From Haliea salexigens DSM 19537 (GTDB taxonomy: Bacteria > Pseudomonadota > Gammaproteobacteria > Pseudomonadales > Halieaceae), in NCBI RefSeq assembly GCF_000423125.1, contig NZ_AUHJ01000008.1, positions 148,644-212,643 on the forward strand: a DNA stretch of 64,000 nucleotides, read 5' to 3'. Positions within the stretch are counted from its first letter, which is position 1. Every line of letters starts with the position of its first letter. The notes under the pieces are model-generated. The model saw only the letters and a program-made list of their open reading frames with translations. It searched no databases and was not told the DNA's origin. Of the stretch, positions 33,197-42,794 are shown piece after piece. A program made the position numbers and the translations under genes.

Positions 33197-33589
33197 TCAG
33201 CGCTTGATGGCGCGGGTGCGGCCCTTTTCGTCGATCGCCACGAACACGAACTCGCCCTCGGTCACTTTTATCGGCTCGCCATCGTGCTTGGAGTTGATCC
33301 ACACCTCGACCACGATACGCACCGAGCTGCGCCCCACTTCCAGCACATCGCTGTAACAGCTCACCACCGCGCCCACGTGCACCGGCGTCAAAAACGCCAT
33401 GCCTTCAATGGCCACTGTGGCAACGCGGCCACCGGCCACGTCGGCAGCGGTGATGGCACCGGCCATATCCATCTGCGACAGCAGCCAGCCGCCAAAAATG
33501 TCGCCCTCGGCGTTGGTGTCCTTGGGCATGGCCACGGTCTGGATGGACAGTTCGCCCTGGGGTACCGGTGTGTCGTCTATGTCGTTCAT
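33197..33589 (-). CDS. yciA: Acyl-CoA thioesterase YciA
   Basis: The 130-residue hotdog-fold thioesterase contains PKDTNAEGDIFGGWLLSQMD (catalytic Asp/Asn region) and the VEGMAFLTPV-like segment AIEGMAFLTPVHVGA, as in YciA-type acyl-CoA hydrolases. These enzymes hydrolyse many acyl-CoAs to free CoA. Its stop codon directly abuts the stop of the converging TRAP binding-protein gene (TGATCA). Confidence 0.9.
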   Translation of the reverse strand: MNDIDDTPVPQGELSIQTVAMPKDTNAEGDIFGGWLLSQMDMAGAITAADVAGGRVATVAIEGMAFLTPVHVGAVVSCYSDVLEVGRSSVRIVVEVWINSKHDGEPIKVTEGEFVFVAIDEKGRTRAIKR

Positions 33590-33635
33590 GTGTTGCCCGA
33601 GTTCGTTTGCCAGAAAAGTGTATACGCAGCAGGCG

Positions 33636-34997
33636 CTATTTCAGCACAGCCGGCAACCAGGTCGCCAGCGGTGGCCATATCCAGAGGGCGGCCAGTACCA
33701 GCAGCTGGATCAGTATAAAAGGAATGACTCCGCGGTAGATAGCGCTGGTGTGCAGAGCCGCCGGTGCGACCCCTCGCAGGTAAAAGAGGGCAAAGCCGAA
33801 GGGGGGCGTGAGGAAAGAGGTCTGCAGGTTGAGGGCGATCATGATGCCCAGCCAGATGGGGTCCAGCCCCATCATTAGCAGCACTGGCCCCACAATGGGC
33901 ACCACCACGAAGGTGATTTCGATAAAGTCGAGAATGAAGCCGAGCAGGAAGATGACCAGCATCACAATGAGCGTAGCGCCGAACACGCCGCCGGGCATGC
34001 GATCAAACCAGTGATGGATGAGGTCCTCACCGCCGAAACCGCGGAACACCAGTGAGAACACCGCGGCGCCGATCAGGATCATGAAGACCATGCAGGTGAC
34101 CTTCATGCTGTCGATAACCGTCTCCCGCAGCCGGGCGAAGGGCATCTCGCGCTTGATCCAGGCCAGCAGCAGCGCGCCCGTTGCCCCCACACCGGCGGCT
34201 TCCGTGGGGGTGGCGGCGCCGGCGAGAATCGAACCCAGCACCAGGCTGATCAGCGCCAGCGGCGGGGCCAGGCTGCCCAGTATCTCCGCGGTCGAAACCG
34301 GCTCCGTTTCCACATTGGGTGCCCGCCTCGGGTTCAGGTGGGCAACCGCGATGATATAGGCCAGGTACAGCGCCACCAGCAACAGGCCAGGCAGCAGCGC
34401 GCCCATGAACAGGTCGCCCACGGATACGGTTTTCGGGTTGAAGATACCGACGTTGAGCTGCGCCTGTTGATAGGCGTTGGAGAGCACGTCCCCCAGCAGA
34501 ACCAGCGCGATAGAGGGCGGAATGATCTGCCCCAGTGTGCCGGTGGCGCAAATGGTGCCTGCCGCCAGCGCGGGGTCGTAGCCCCCTTTGAGCATGCTCG
34601 GCAGCGACAACAGCCCCATGGTCACCACCGTGGCCCCGACAATGCCGGTACTCGCCGCGAGCAGCATGCCCACCAGCACCACGGCAATGCCCAGTCCCCC
34701 GGGGAAAGCGCCGAAGCTGCGCGACATGGTGCCCAACAGTTGCTCCGCAATGCGCGACTTTTCCAGTATCACGCCCATGAGAATGAACAGGGGGACGGCA
34801 ATCAGGGTGTCGTTGTTGATGGTGCCGAATATCCGCGCGGGCAAGGCGGCAAGAAAGGCGGGGTCAAAATGTCCGGCAATAATGCCTACCGCAGCGAAAG
34901 CCAGCGATGCCCCCGCCAGCGTGAAGGCCACGGGAAAGCCCAGCATGAGCAGCAGGCAGATGCAGGCAAACAGGTACAGCGCGATGGTACCGTCCAC
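33636..34997 (-). CDS. dctM: TRAP transporter large permease (DctM family)
   Basis: The 453-residue protein has about 12-13 hydrophobic segments and the DctM-type features PLFILMGVILEKSRIAEQL, GMLLAASTGIVGATVVTMGLLSLP and QIIPPSIALVLLGD. It forms the sodium- or proton-coupled channel of the TRAP system. Translation starts at a GTG that overlaps the dctQ stop by one base (TAGTG). With dctQ and the TakP-like binding protein it makes a complete transporter. Confidence 0.93.
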   Translation of the reverse strand: MDGTIALYLFACICLLLMLGFPVAFTLAGASLAFAAVGIIAGHFDPAFLAALPARIFGTINNDTLIAVPLFILMGVILEKSRIAEQLLGTMSRSFGAFPGGLGIAVVLVGMLLAASTGIVGATVVTMGLLSLPSMLKGGYDPALAAGTICATGTLGQIIPPSIALVLLGDVLSNAYQQAQLNVGIFNPKTVSVGDLFMGALLPGLLLVALYLAYIIAVAHLNPRRAPNVETEPVSTAEILGSLAPPLALISLVLGSILAGAATPTEAAGVGATGALLLAWIKREMPFARLRETVIDSMKVTCMVFMILIGAAVFSLVFRGFGGEDLIHHWFDRMPGGVFGATLIVMLVIFLLGFILDFIEITFVVVPIVGPVLLMMGLDPIWLGIMIALNLQTSFLTPPFGFALFYLRGVAPAALHTSAIYRGVIPFILIQLLVLAALWIWPPLATWLPAVLK

Positions 34998-35509
34998 TAC
35001 TCGCTCTCCCCGACGAGGTACAGAGTGTTGCGAACGGTTTCCGCCAGTGCCTGCAAAAACAGATTTACCGCCAGCAATGGCAGCAGGGATTTGAGCAGGA
35101 AGACCGCCGGAATCCCGCCGGGTTCCGGCGACGTTTCACGGATAGCCCAGGCAGCCGCCACGTAGTCCCAGCTCATGAACAGCATGAAGGCGCACAGGGG
35201 CAACAGGCAGGTGACACCCCCCACGCTGTTGATCCACGCTTTGCCGCGGGGGGAAAACTGCCGGTAGAAAATATCCACACGGACATGGGCATCATGCTTC
35301 AGCGTGTAGGCGGCACCCAGCATGAACAGGCAGCCGTGCAGGTACATGATGGCTTCCTGCGCCATGATCGAACCGGTGTTCAAGCCGTAGCGCAACACCA
35401 CGACAGCCGTGGTTAGCAGGGCCATCGCCAGTATCAGCCAGGCGAGCAGGCGCCCGGAGGCTTCGGTAAACCGGTCGATGAAATGGGCCACACGGGCGAG
35501 CAGACGCAT
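34997..35509 (-). CDS. dctQ: TRAP transporter small permease (DctQ family)
   Basis: The 170-residue protein has four membrane helices with the DctQ pattern: LLAWLILAMALLTTAVVVLRY, then a GSIMAQEAIMYLHGCLFMLGAAYTLKHDAHVRVD segment. It stabilises the large permease. It is translated just ahead of dctM in the same transcript. The gene pair runs toward yciA and the convergent binding-protein gene. Confidence 0.9.
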   Translation of the reverse strand: MRLLARVAHFIDRFTEASGRLLAWLILAMALLTTAVVVLRYGLNTGSIMAQEAIMYLHGCLFMLGAAYTLKHDAHVRVDIFYRQFSPRGKAWINSVGGVTCLLPLCAFMLFMSWDYVAAAWAIRETSPEPGGIPAVFLLKSLLPLLAVNLFLQALAETVRNTLYLVGESE

Positions 35510-35610
35510 CTGTTATTGGTCTTTTTGAACAAACCGGTGCAGGGTATCATAGGCCGCTGTTTCAGGCGAAAGCTGTGTTCCCGGCACGCGCCATCCACGG
35601 ATAACGTTCC

Positions 35611-36390
35611 ATGCTGACACTCATCTCACCAGCCAAAACGCTGGATTTCGAAACACCCCCACACACCCGCAAGACGACGCAGCCCCAGTTCCTGCAGGAG
35701 GCCGCTGCGCTGGTTGAGGATGCCCGCAAGCTCGCCCCGGATGATATCCGAGAGCTGATGGGGGTAAGCGACAACATCGCCCAACTCAACCATGCCCGCT
35801 TTCACGATTGGGCGCCGCCTTTCACCCTGGACAACGCCAAGCAGGCGTTGCTGGCATTTCGCGGAGATGTCTACACCGGCCTTGATGCGGATACGCTCAC
35901 AAGTGCCCAGCTGGCCTTCGCGCAGCAGCATCTGCGCATTCTGTCTGGCCTGTATGGACTGTTGCGCCCGCTGGACCTGATGCAACCCTACCGGCTTGAG
36001 ATGGGCCTGCGCTTTGCCAACCGTGGCGGCAGCAACCTGTACCAGTTCTGGGGCGATGCCATCACGCGCAATCTGAATGCCCAGTTGGGCAAGAGCGGCA
36101 GCCCGGTGCTCGTGAACCTGGCGTCCAACGAGTACTTCAAGGCCGTGCGGCCGCGTGCACTCGACGCGGAGGTGATCACGCCGCAGTTCAAGGAGCTGCG
36201 AAACGGCAAGTACAAGGTCATCAGTTTTTATGCCAAGAAAGCCCGCGGGCAGATGGCGCGCTTCATCATCGAGAACAGCCTGAACGAGCCCGAGGCGCTA
36301 CGCGATTTCCGGGCCGATGGCTACCGCTACAACCGCAAGGAGTCAGGGCCGCGCGAGCCCGTGTTCACACGCGAGGCGGCGCCGAGCTGA
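35611..36390 (+). CDS. yaaA: Peroxide stress protein YaaA (DUF328)
   Basis: The 259-residue protein starts [16 protein letters not shown], the near-invariant N-terminus of YaaA, and contains [42 protein letters not shown] and [18 protein letters not shown]. YaaA limits free iron and DNA damage during hydrogen peroxide stress and in E. coli belongs to the OxyR regulon. An oxyR gene lies 7.5 kb away here, but I see no clear OxyR site upstream. Confidence 0.95.
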   Translation: MLTLISPAKTLDFETPPHTRKTTQPQFLQEAAALVEDARKLAPDDIRELMGVSDNIAQLNHARFHDWAPPFTLDNAKQALLAFRGDVYTGLDADTLTSAQLAFAQQHLRILSGLYGLLRPLDLMQPYRLEMGLRFANRGGSNLYQFWGDAITRNLNAQLGKSGSPVLVNLASNEYFKAVRPRALDAEVITPQFKELRNGKYKVISFYAKKARGQMARFIIENSLNEPEALRDFRADGYRYNRKESGPREPVFTREAAPS

Positions 36391-36432
36391 CGGCACACGG
36401 CCGCTGTAAAAAAAGCATAACAGGAACAGTGC

Positions 36433-37896
36433 ATGAGTCACTCGAACAGCCACCAGGTCATTATTATCGGCGCGGGCATGTCCGGCATCTGCATGGGCGT
36501 GCGCCTCAGGGAAATGGGCATCGATGATTTCGTGATTCTGGAAAAATCCGCGGGCGTGGGTGGAACCTGGTACGACAACACCTACCCCGGCGCCTGCTGT
36601 GACGTGCCCTCGGTACTTTACAGCTACTCGTTTGAGCCGAATCCGAACTGGTCGCGCAAATATTCTCCCCACGATGAAATTCGGGCCTACTTTGAACACT
36701 GCGCGGACAAGTACGGCCTGCGTGACCGGCTGCGCCTGTCGACTGCAGTGCACAGTGCCGAGTTCGACGAGGCCGCCGGCGGGTGGCAGGTGACGCTGGA
36801 AGGCGGCGAGGTGCTGCGTGGCCGGGCGCTGGTCAGCGGCCTGGGTCAATTGAACATTCCCAGTACCCCGGCGTTTGCCGGCGCTGAAACCTTCGTCGGC
36901 GAGCAGTTCCACTCCGCGCGCTGGCGCCACGATATCGACCTGCAAGGCAAACGCGTCGCGGTCGTCGGCAACGCCGCCAGCGCATTGCAGTTCATTCCGC
37001 ATGTGGCGCGCGAGGCGGCGCAGCTCTATGTCTACCAGCGTAGCGCGAACTATGTGGTGAAACGCAACGACAGTGATTACTCCGAGGGCGCCAAGCGTCG
37101 CTTTGCACGTTGGCCCTGGCTGCAGAAACTGCACCGGGCCGCTGTGTATCTGCGCGGAGAGCTGCTGTTCTACCCGGTGTTGCGCAATAGCCGCCTGCTG
37201 CGCCCCCTGTGGGAGAAATGGGCGCGCGATCACCTGCAGGAACATATTGATGACCCCACCCTGCGCCGTAAGCTGACGCCAGACTACCCGGTCGGCTGCA
37301 AGCGCATTCTGGTTGCGGATGATTACTATCAGGCATTTGCCCGCGACAACGTGGAGCTGGTGACTGCGGCAATCACCGGTGTGGATGTCGACGGCGTGGT
37401 GTCGGCGGATGGCGAGGCGCGCCCTGTCGATGTGATTATCTACGGCACGGGTTTCAACACATCGGCCATGTTGTCTGGCGTCAACTTTGCGGGCAGCGGC
37501 GGGCGCAGCCTGGCCGAGGCCTGGGCGCAGGGCGCGGAAGCCTACCGCGGCGTGTGTGTGGCGGGCTTCCCCAACCTGTTCATGCTCTATGGCCCCAACA
37601 CCAACCTCGGCAGCAACTCGATTATCTTCATGGTGGAGCGCCAGGTGCGCTACGCGGCGGCCTGTATCGAAAAACTCCTCACGCATGATCTGCATTCACT
37701 GGACGTGAACGCCGCGGTGATGCGTGCCTACAACGACCACATGCAGGGAGAGCTGGCGGGTACGGTGTGGGTAGCCAATTGCGACAGCTGGTACAAGAAC
37801 GCGGCGGGTAAGGTGGTCAACAACTGGCCCAATTCCACGCTTTATTACTGGTGGCATATGCGCGGGCCGGACTTCGCCGACTTCGATATGCGCTGA
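36433..37896 (+). CDS. FAD/NADPH monooxygenase, Baeyer-Villiger-like
   Basis: The 487-residue flavoprotein has the FAD fingerprint IIIGAGMSGICMG (about residues 11-23), the BVMO-type GGTWYDNTYPGACCDVPS (about 50-67), the degenerate BVMO fingerprint FVGEQFHSARWRHD (final Pro replaced by Arg) and the NADPH motif VVGNAASALQ. It likely inserts oxygen into a ketone or oxidises a heteroatom; cyclic or steroid ketones are possible substrates. It ends 6 bases from the convergent GNAT-like gene. Confidence 0.85.
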   Translation: MSHSNSHQVIIIGAGMSGICMGVRLREMGIDDFVILEKSAGVGGTWYDNTYPGACCDVPSVLYSYSFEPNPNWSRKYSPHDEIRAYFEHCADKYGLRDRLRLSTAVHSAEFDEAAGGWQVTLEGGEVLRGRALVSGLGQLNIPSTPAFAGAETFVGEQFHSARWRHDIDLQGKRVAVVGNAASALQFIPHVAREAAQLYVYQRSANYVVKRNDSDYSEGAKRRFARWPWLQKLHRAAVYLRGELLFYPVLRNSRLLRPLWEKWARDHLQEHIDDPTLRRKLTPDYPVGCKRILVADDYYQAFARDNVELVTAAITGVDVDGVVSADGEARPVDVIIYGTGFNTSAMLSGVNFAGSGGRSLAEAWAQGAEAYRGVCVAGFPNLFMLYGPNTNLGSNSIIFMVERQVRYAAACIEKLLTHDLHSLDVNAAVMRAYNDHMQGELAGTVWVANCDSWYKNAAGKVVNNWPNSTLYYWWHMRGPDFADFDMR

Positions 37897-37902
37897 CGCG
37901 CA

Positions 37903-39081
37903 TCAACGCTCGCGGCGAAACGGCAGCAGGCTTGCGGCGTCTTCCCGGTAGGCCTCGATATGCGGACGCTCCCGGCGGGTGAAATCCGCGACCGCCTCGG
38001 CCAGCCGCGGGTCTGCTATCCAGTGGTTGGAGTAGGTGTGTACCGGCTGAAACCCGCGCTGAATCTTGTGCTCGCCCTGGGCGCCCGGGTCAAAGCGCTG
38101 CAGCCCCTCGGCAATACAGTACTCGATGCCCTGGTAGTAGCAGGCTTCGAAGTGCAGGCAGTCGAAGTCTGCGCTGCAGCCCCAATAGCGGCCATACAGC
38201 GTGGTGGAGGAGCGGAAGTAGAGCGCGGCGGCCACCGCCTGCCCGCTGTGCCGCGCGACCACCATGATGGCCTGCTCCCCCAGCGAGGGCGCCGTTTGCA
38301 GAAAGAAGTCCCGGGTGAGGTAACCGCCGTGGCCGCTGCGCCGCGCGTAGGTGGTCTGGTAGAAACGGTGAAACTGTTGCCAGTCGGCTGGCGATATCTC
38401 TGCGCCGCGCAGCAGTTGCAGGCTCAGCCCCTGTTGCGCCACGCGCTCGCGCTCGCGGCGCAGGTTCTTGCGTTTGCGGCTGGCAAATTCGGCGAGGAAA
38501 TCATCAAAGCTGCGGTAGTTGGCGTTGAACCAGTGGAATTGTGTGGTCATACGCTGGGGCAACCCGGCCGCCAGTAGCCGGTTGGAAGTGTCCTCATCCG
38601 GGAACAGCAGATGCCAGGAAGACAGGCCACGTGCGCTGGCGAACTGCTCGATAGCGGCCCTTGCGGCTGGCCACAGGTTAGCGGCATCTTCCCCGTCGGC
38701 CACACACAAGCGCGGCCCGGTGGCCGGGGTGAACGGTACGGCAGACACCAGTTTGGGGTAGTACTCCAGTCCCGAACGTTGCCAGGCGTCCGCCCAGGAC
38801 CAGTCGAAGACGTATTCGCCGTAGGAGTGCGCCTTCAGGTACAGCGGTAACAGGCCAACCAGCTTTGCGCCACGGCGCAGCAGCAGGTGGCAGGGTTGCC
38901 AGCCGGTGTCAGCGGTTGTGCAGGCGGTTGTTTCCATGCCGTATAAAAAGCGGTGTTGCAGAAACGGGTAGTCGCTGCCGGCCACCGCATCCCACTCGCT
39001 GGCGTTGACCCGCTCAAGGCTGTCAATGAACTCCGCGCCTGGCGGTGGGGGTGCTGCGCCTTCGGTGTTCACCTCGCTCAC
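37903..39081 (-). CDS. FemAB-like GNAT-fold protein (DUF482)
   Basis: This 392-residue cytoplasmic protein matches the DUF482/FemAB-like family, with [13 protein letters not shown] near the start, [27 protein letters not shown] and [17 protein letters not shown]. Members are predicted acyl- or aminoacyl-transferases; the substrate is unknown. The GTG start overlaps the ubiA stop (GTGA), indicating coupled translation with ubiA and ubiC. Confidence 0.8.
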   Translation of the reverse strand: MSEVNTEGAAPPPPGAEFIDSLERVNASEWDAVAGSDYPFLQHRFLYGMETTACTTADTGWQPCHLLLRRGAKLVGLLPLYLKAHSYGEYVFDWSWADAWQRSGLEYYPKLVSAVPFTPATGPRLCVADGEDAANLWPAARAAIEQFASARGLSSWHLLFPDEDTSNRLLAAGLPQRMTTQFHWFNANYRSFDDFLAEFASRKRKNLRRERERVAQQGLSLQLLRGAEISPADWQQFHRFYQTTYARRSGHGGYLTRDFFLQTAPSLGEQAIMVVARHSGQAVAAALYFRSSTTLYGRYWGCSADFDCLHFEACYYQGIEYCIAEGLQRFDPGAQGEHKIQRGFQPVHTYSNHWIADPRLAEAVADFTRRERPHIEAYREDAASLLPFRRER

Positions 39082-39950
39082 GCGGCGGCGCTGAGGAAAT
39101 AATGCAGTGCAATGCCCATGAATATTGCCAGCCCTACCCAGTTGTTGTGACGGAACGCGCGGAAGCAGGCGGCGCGGTCGCGCCCGCGTATCAGGTACTG
39201 GTGATAACCGAATAGCAACGCGGCGACAAGGACGCCCAGGTAATAGGCAGCGCCCAACCCGAAACGCTGCCCGGCCAGCAGCCAGGCGAGCAGGCAGAGC
39301 GCCTGCAGGGCACCGATGACCAGTCGGTCCGCCTCACCGAACAGGACCGCTGTGGATTTGATGCCCACCTTGATATCGTCGTCCCGGTCGACCATGGCGT
39401 ACTGGGTATCGTAGACCATGGTCCACAGCAGATTGGCGAGATAGAGCAGCCAGAGCGCCGACGGCAACGCCTCCAGCTGGGCGGCAAACGCCATGGGAAT
39501 GGCCCAGGAAAACGCCGCCCCCAAAACCACCTGTGGCCAGTAGGTGTAGCGTTTCATAAAGGGATACGTCGAGGCGAGCAGCAGGCCGACCACCGAAAGC
39601 AGGGTGGTCAGGGTATTGGTCAGTAGCACCAGCCCGAAGGAGGCCAGGCACAGCAGCAGGAACAGGGCTCGAGCCTGGGTCACCGTCACCGCACCGGTGA
39701 CCAGCGGACGCTCGCGGGTTCGCGTGACGCTGCCGTCCCAGTGGCGATCTGCTAGATCGTTGACGATGCAACCCGCCGAGCGCATGAGCAGCGTGCCGAG
39801 ACAGAAGATGACGACCAGGCGCGGCTCGGGCGTGCCCTCTGCGGCGATCCACAGCGCGCCGAGGGTCGGCCACAACAGAAGCAGGGTGCCGATGGGCCGA
39901 TCGAAACGCACGAGTTTGAGCAGGGCGGAAGTGGAAACGGTTACGGGCAT
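39078..39950 (-). CDS. ubiA: 4-hydroxybenzoate octaprenyltransferase
   Basis: UbiA attaches the polyprenyl tail to 4-hydroxybenzoate in ubiquinone synthesis at the inner membrane. The 290-residue protein has eight to nine membrane helices and both Asp-rich motifs: [19 protein letters not shown] (about residues 63-81) and [20 protein letters not shown] (about 181-200). It lies 33 bases after ubiC, whose product is its substrate. Confidence 0.95.
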   Translation of the reverse strand: MPVTVSTSALLKLVRFDRPIGTLLLLWPTLGALWIAAEGTPEPRLVVIFCLGTLLMRSAGCIVNDLADRHWDGSVTRTRERPLVTGAVTVTQARALFLLLCLASFGLVLLTNTLTTLLSVVGLLLASTYPFMKRYTYWPQVVLGAAFSWAIPMAFAAQLEALPSALWLLYLANLLWTMVYDTQYAMVDRDDDIKVGIKSTAVLFGEADRLVIGALQALCLLAWLLAGQRFGLGAAYYLGVLVAALLFGYHQYLIRGRDRAACFRAFRHNNWVGLAIFMGIALHYFLSAAA

Positions 39951-39983
39951 GCTGCGCGGGCTGTGGCGGGTCGAGCGGCAAGC

Positions 39984-40667
39984 TTACTGCTTTATGCGGT
40001 GGATTGCAGCGCTCACTGTGCCGCGCCGGCTGCGGTGTACCGCCAGCGAGGCGTCCCAGGGGGTAAACCCCTGCAGGAAAACTTCACTGACCAGCAGGCG
40101 TTTGCCCCTGATATCGAAGCAGGAGCGCCGCGCCCAGGCGGGCACTTCCTGGCGCACCCAGGGCGCCATGTAGGCACTGTGGCCGCTGAGTCGCGCCAGC
40201 TCGAACGGGCTTCTTTGCATACCGGGGTAACGAAACAGAATCGCGCCCAGCGAGCGATGCTGCAGTTTGCGCAGGTGGGCAAGCTCGCCGTTCAGGCTGC
40301 TGATCGGGAATACGCTGCGGGCAAATACCACGGCCTGCCCGTCGAGCCGCAGCAGCACTTCGCGCACCAGTGCGCGTTGGCGTGCCGGAACCTGCAACAG
40401 GCGCTGCTCGGACGGCAGCGGCACCTGCCAGCCCTGATAGAGCCTGTGCACGCTGAACGCGCCGGCGTCGAGGTCGACCAGACGCGCGGTCAGGGAGCCA
40501 TCGTCAAGCAGCCAGCGGCGGCGGGGCGCCGCAAGCTGGGTACTGGAGAATTGTTGCTCTGGGCGCCACAGTGGGTCGCGGCCTGAGTCTGCCGGCAGGG
40601 GGGCGGGCACGATAACCGGGTCTCCGGAGATGCAAAGGCGCGAGCATGCGCCAGCAGCGGTGGGCAT
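39984..40667 (-). CDS. ubiC: Chorismate--pyruvate lyase
   Basis: UbiC makes 4-hydroxybenzoate from chorismate, the first committed ubiquinone step. The core has WLLDDGSLTARLVDL, a substrate-binding Arg region PARQRALVREVLL and the C-terminal LLVSEVFLQGF whose Glu is the expected catalytic residue. From the ATG at 40667 the product is 227 residues, about 50 longer than usual. The N-terminal 30 residues look unconserved, so the true start may be downstream. It precedes ubiA in one transcript. Confidence 0.88.
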   Translation of the reverse strand: MPTAAGACSRLCISGDPVIVPAPLPADSGRDPLWRPEQQFSSTQLAAPRRRWLLDDGSLTARLVDLDAGAFSVHRLYQGWQVPLPSEQRLLQVPARQRALVREVLLRLDGQAVVFARSVFPISSLNGELAHLRKLQHRSLGAILFRYPGMQRSPFELARLSGHSAYMAPWVRQEVPAWARRSCFDIRGKRLLVSEVFLQGFTPWDASLAVHRSRRGTVSAAIHRIKQ

Positions 40668-40720
40668 GCAAGGGCGTTCAACCTGAGCGAAGTTCTGTCC
40701 AGCCCCCGCGCCCAAAGCGC

Positions 40721-40748
40721 TTGCACAATTTTCCGGTAACTTTATAGT
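40721..40748 (+). promoter_or_regulatory. Sigma70-type promoter for the rubredoxin-reductase fusion
   Basis: TTGCAC (40721-40726) and TATAGT (40743-40748) are separated by 16 bases and point toward the fusion gene, leaving a leader of about 90 bases. The element lies in the divergent gap with ubiC. Confidence 0.5.
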
Positions 40749-40842
40749 GTTCTGCTCCTAATCAGGTCGTCTTCCGCCGCCGGCAATTGCGCGTGGCACT
40801 GGCGCTGACGACCCGCACAACCGAACGAGAGTGAGTGTCATT

Positions 40843-42213
40843 ATGAGCAAGTGGGAATGCATAGTCTGTGGCCTGATCTACGACGAGAAGGAAGGCTGGC
40901 CGGATGATGGCATTGCGCCGGGCACCAAGTGGGAAGACGTGCCCGAAGACTGGCTGTGCCCCGACTGCGGTGTGGGCAAGGAAGATTTCGAATTGATCGA
41001 GGAAACCCCGGTCGACGAAACACCGCACCACGAGGAGCCGGTTGCGGACAAGGTCCACCCGCCCGTGGTGATTATCGGCACCGGCCTGGCCGGTTATGGT
41101 GTGGCCAAGGAGTTTCGCAAACACGACAGCGAAACCCCGTTGATCCTCATTACCTCGGACGATGGGCGCTCCTACTCCAAGCCGATGCTGTCCACCGGCT
41201 ATACCAAGGACACCAGTGCGGACGACCTCGCCCAGCTGGACGCCGGGTCCATGGGCAAGCAGCTGAAAGCCAGCGTGTGGACCATGACCCACGTCGCCGG
41301 CATCGACACCGCCAACCAGATTATCAAGGTCGGTGATGCGGAAACCGTGATTCACTACGGCAAGCTGGTGCTGGCACTGGGCGCGCAGACCATTCAGCCG
41401 CCCATCGAAGGCGATGCGCTGGAGCTGGTCTACTCAGTGAATGACCTGCTCGACTACGATGATTTCCGCACGGCGATGCAGAAAAACAGCGTGCGCAAGG
41501 TGTGCATCATCGGCGGTGGGCTGATCGGGTGTGAATTCACCAATGACCTGCTCAATGGCGGCTACGAGGTGGAGGCGGTTGACCCGCTGGGCTACTGCCT
41601 GCCCACGCTGCTGCCCGAACCCGCTGGCAAGGCGGTGCAGGCGGCACTGGAGGCCAAGGGCGCCCGTTTCCATTTCGGCCCGTTGGTCACCGCGGTCAAT
41701 CGGGGCGAAGAGGGCGTTGTGGTGAGCCTGAACAATGGCGAGCGCATTACCGCCGACATCGTGGTGTCCGCCGTGGGTGTACGCCCACGGGTAGACCTGG
41801 CGAAAGCCGCCGGCCTCGACGTAAACCGGGGTGTGGTGACCAACCGTCTGCTGGAAACCAGCGCAGCCAACGTCTACGCCCTGGGCGACTGTGCCGAAGT
41901 GGCGGGCCATGTGCTGGTCTACGTGGCACCGCTGGTGGCCTGTTCGCGCGCGCTGGGCAAGACCCTCGCCGGCGAGCCCACGGAAGTGGTGTACCCACCC
42001 ATGCCGGTTACCATCAAGACGCCGGCCTGCCCGGTTGTGGTGGCACCACCCGCGGCGGGCGCCGAGGGCGAATGGCAGATCGACGCTGATGGCAGCGATG
42101 TGCGCGCGGAGTTCCGCAATGCCGCGGGCGAGCTGCTGGGCTTTGCACTCACCGGTGATGCCACCAAGGCAAAAATCGAGCTGCAGAAAGCCCTGCCGGC
42201 CATTCTGCCCTGA
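40843..42213 (+). CDS. Rubredoxin--NAD(P)H rubredoxin reductase fusion protein
   Basis: One polypeptide joins electron carrier and reductase. Residues 1-50 are a rubredoxin with the two iron-binding pairs CIVCG and CPDCG. After a 20-residue acidic linker, residues 75-456 are an FAD/NADH reductase with [17 protein letters not shown], the NAD motif [12 protein letters not shown] and the FAD motif [11 protein letters not shown]. Such chains feed electrons to alkane hydroxylases or reduce oxygen and peroxide via other proteins. The ATG at 40843 gives the usual rubredoxin start [10 protein letters not shown]; a GTG four codons earlier is possible. No alkane hydroxylase is in this window. Confidence 0.92.
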   Translation: MSKWECIVCGLIYDEKEGWPDDGIAPGTKWEDVPEDWLCPDCGVGKEDFELIEETPVDETPHHEEPVADKVHPPVVIIGTGLAGYGVAKEFRKHDSETPLILITSDDGRSYSKPMLSTGYTKDTSADDLAQLDAGSMGKQLKASVWTMTHVAGIDTANQIIKVGDAETVIHYGKLVLALGAQTIQPPIEGDALELVYSVNDLLDYDDFRTAMQKNSVRKVCIIGGGLIGCEFTNDLLNGGYEVEAVDPLGYCLPTLLPEPAGKAVQAALEAKGARFHFGPLVTAVNRGEEGVVVSLNNGERITADIVVSAVGVRPRVDLAKAAGLDVNRGVVTNRLLETSAANVYALGDCAEVAGHVLVYVAPLVACSRALGKTLAGEPTEVVYPPMPVTIKTPACPVVVAPPAAGAEGEWQIDADGSDVRAEFRNAAGELLGFALTGDATKAKIELQKALPAILP

Positions 42214-42275
42214 GCCACGGCGCGCTGGACGCCGGGCGAGCCCGGCGCCAACTACAGGCCTGGCTGGAAACGGGC

Positions 42276-42788
42276 GTGGTCGGTCTCAACCTGTGCCCCT
42301 TTGCGCGACCCCTGCTGGGGTCGCCGGCGTTGCGTCTGGTGGTCTGCGAGGCGGATGACAGCGCGGCGGGGCAACGCGTTATGGCGAGTTGCCTGCTGGC
42401 AGAATTCGACTTGCTACTGCGCAGCGACGAGGATGAGGTTGCCACCACTTTGCTGGCCTTCAGCGGGGGGCTGGCTTCCTTCGACGACTACCTGGATTTT
42501 CTCGACCACGCCAATGCGCTGCTGGTGGCCGCAGGGCTTGAGGGCATTGTGCAGTTGGCGAGTTTTCACCCGGAGTACCAGTTTGCCGGTGAGCCTTCCC
42601 AGGCCGCGAGTCATTTCAGCAACCGCGCCCCGTTGCCGGTGATACACCTGCTGCGGGAGGAGATGCTGGAACGGGCCCTGGCCTCCTGGCCAGACCCCGA
42701 GCGCATTCCCGAGGCGAACGTTGCACGCCTGAACAGCATCGGCCGCGCGGCGCTGGCGGCGCAGCTGGCCGCGTGGCAGGCGCTCTGA
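42276..42788 (+). CDS. DUF1415 family protein
   Basis: The protein matches DUF1415, a family of unknown function, through GLNLCPFARPLL near the start, LASFHPEYQFAG and NRAPLPVIHLLREE. The only ATG/GTG/TTG available gives 170 residues from the GTG at 42276. The conserved pre-motif helix (LQAWLETGVVGLNLCPFA) is encoded upstream in the same open frame, which runs back to 42159 and contains only CTG as a possible start (42210 and 42225). The real start may therefore be a CTG overlapping the previous stop. It ends 6 bases from convergent recG. Confidence 0.75.
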   Translation: MVGLNLCPFARPLLGSPALRLVVCEADDSAAGQRVMASCLLAEFDLLLRSDEDEVATTLLAFSGGLASFDDYLDFLDHANALLVAAGLEGIVQLASFHPEYQFAGEPSQAASHFSNRAPLPVIHLLREEMLERALASWPDPERIPEANVARLNSIGRAALAAQLAAWQAL

Positions 42789-42794
42789 GCGGAT

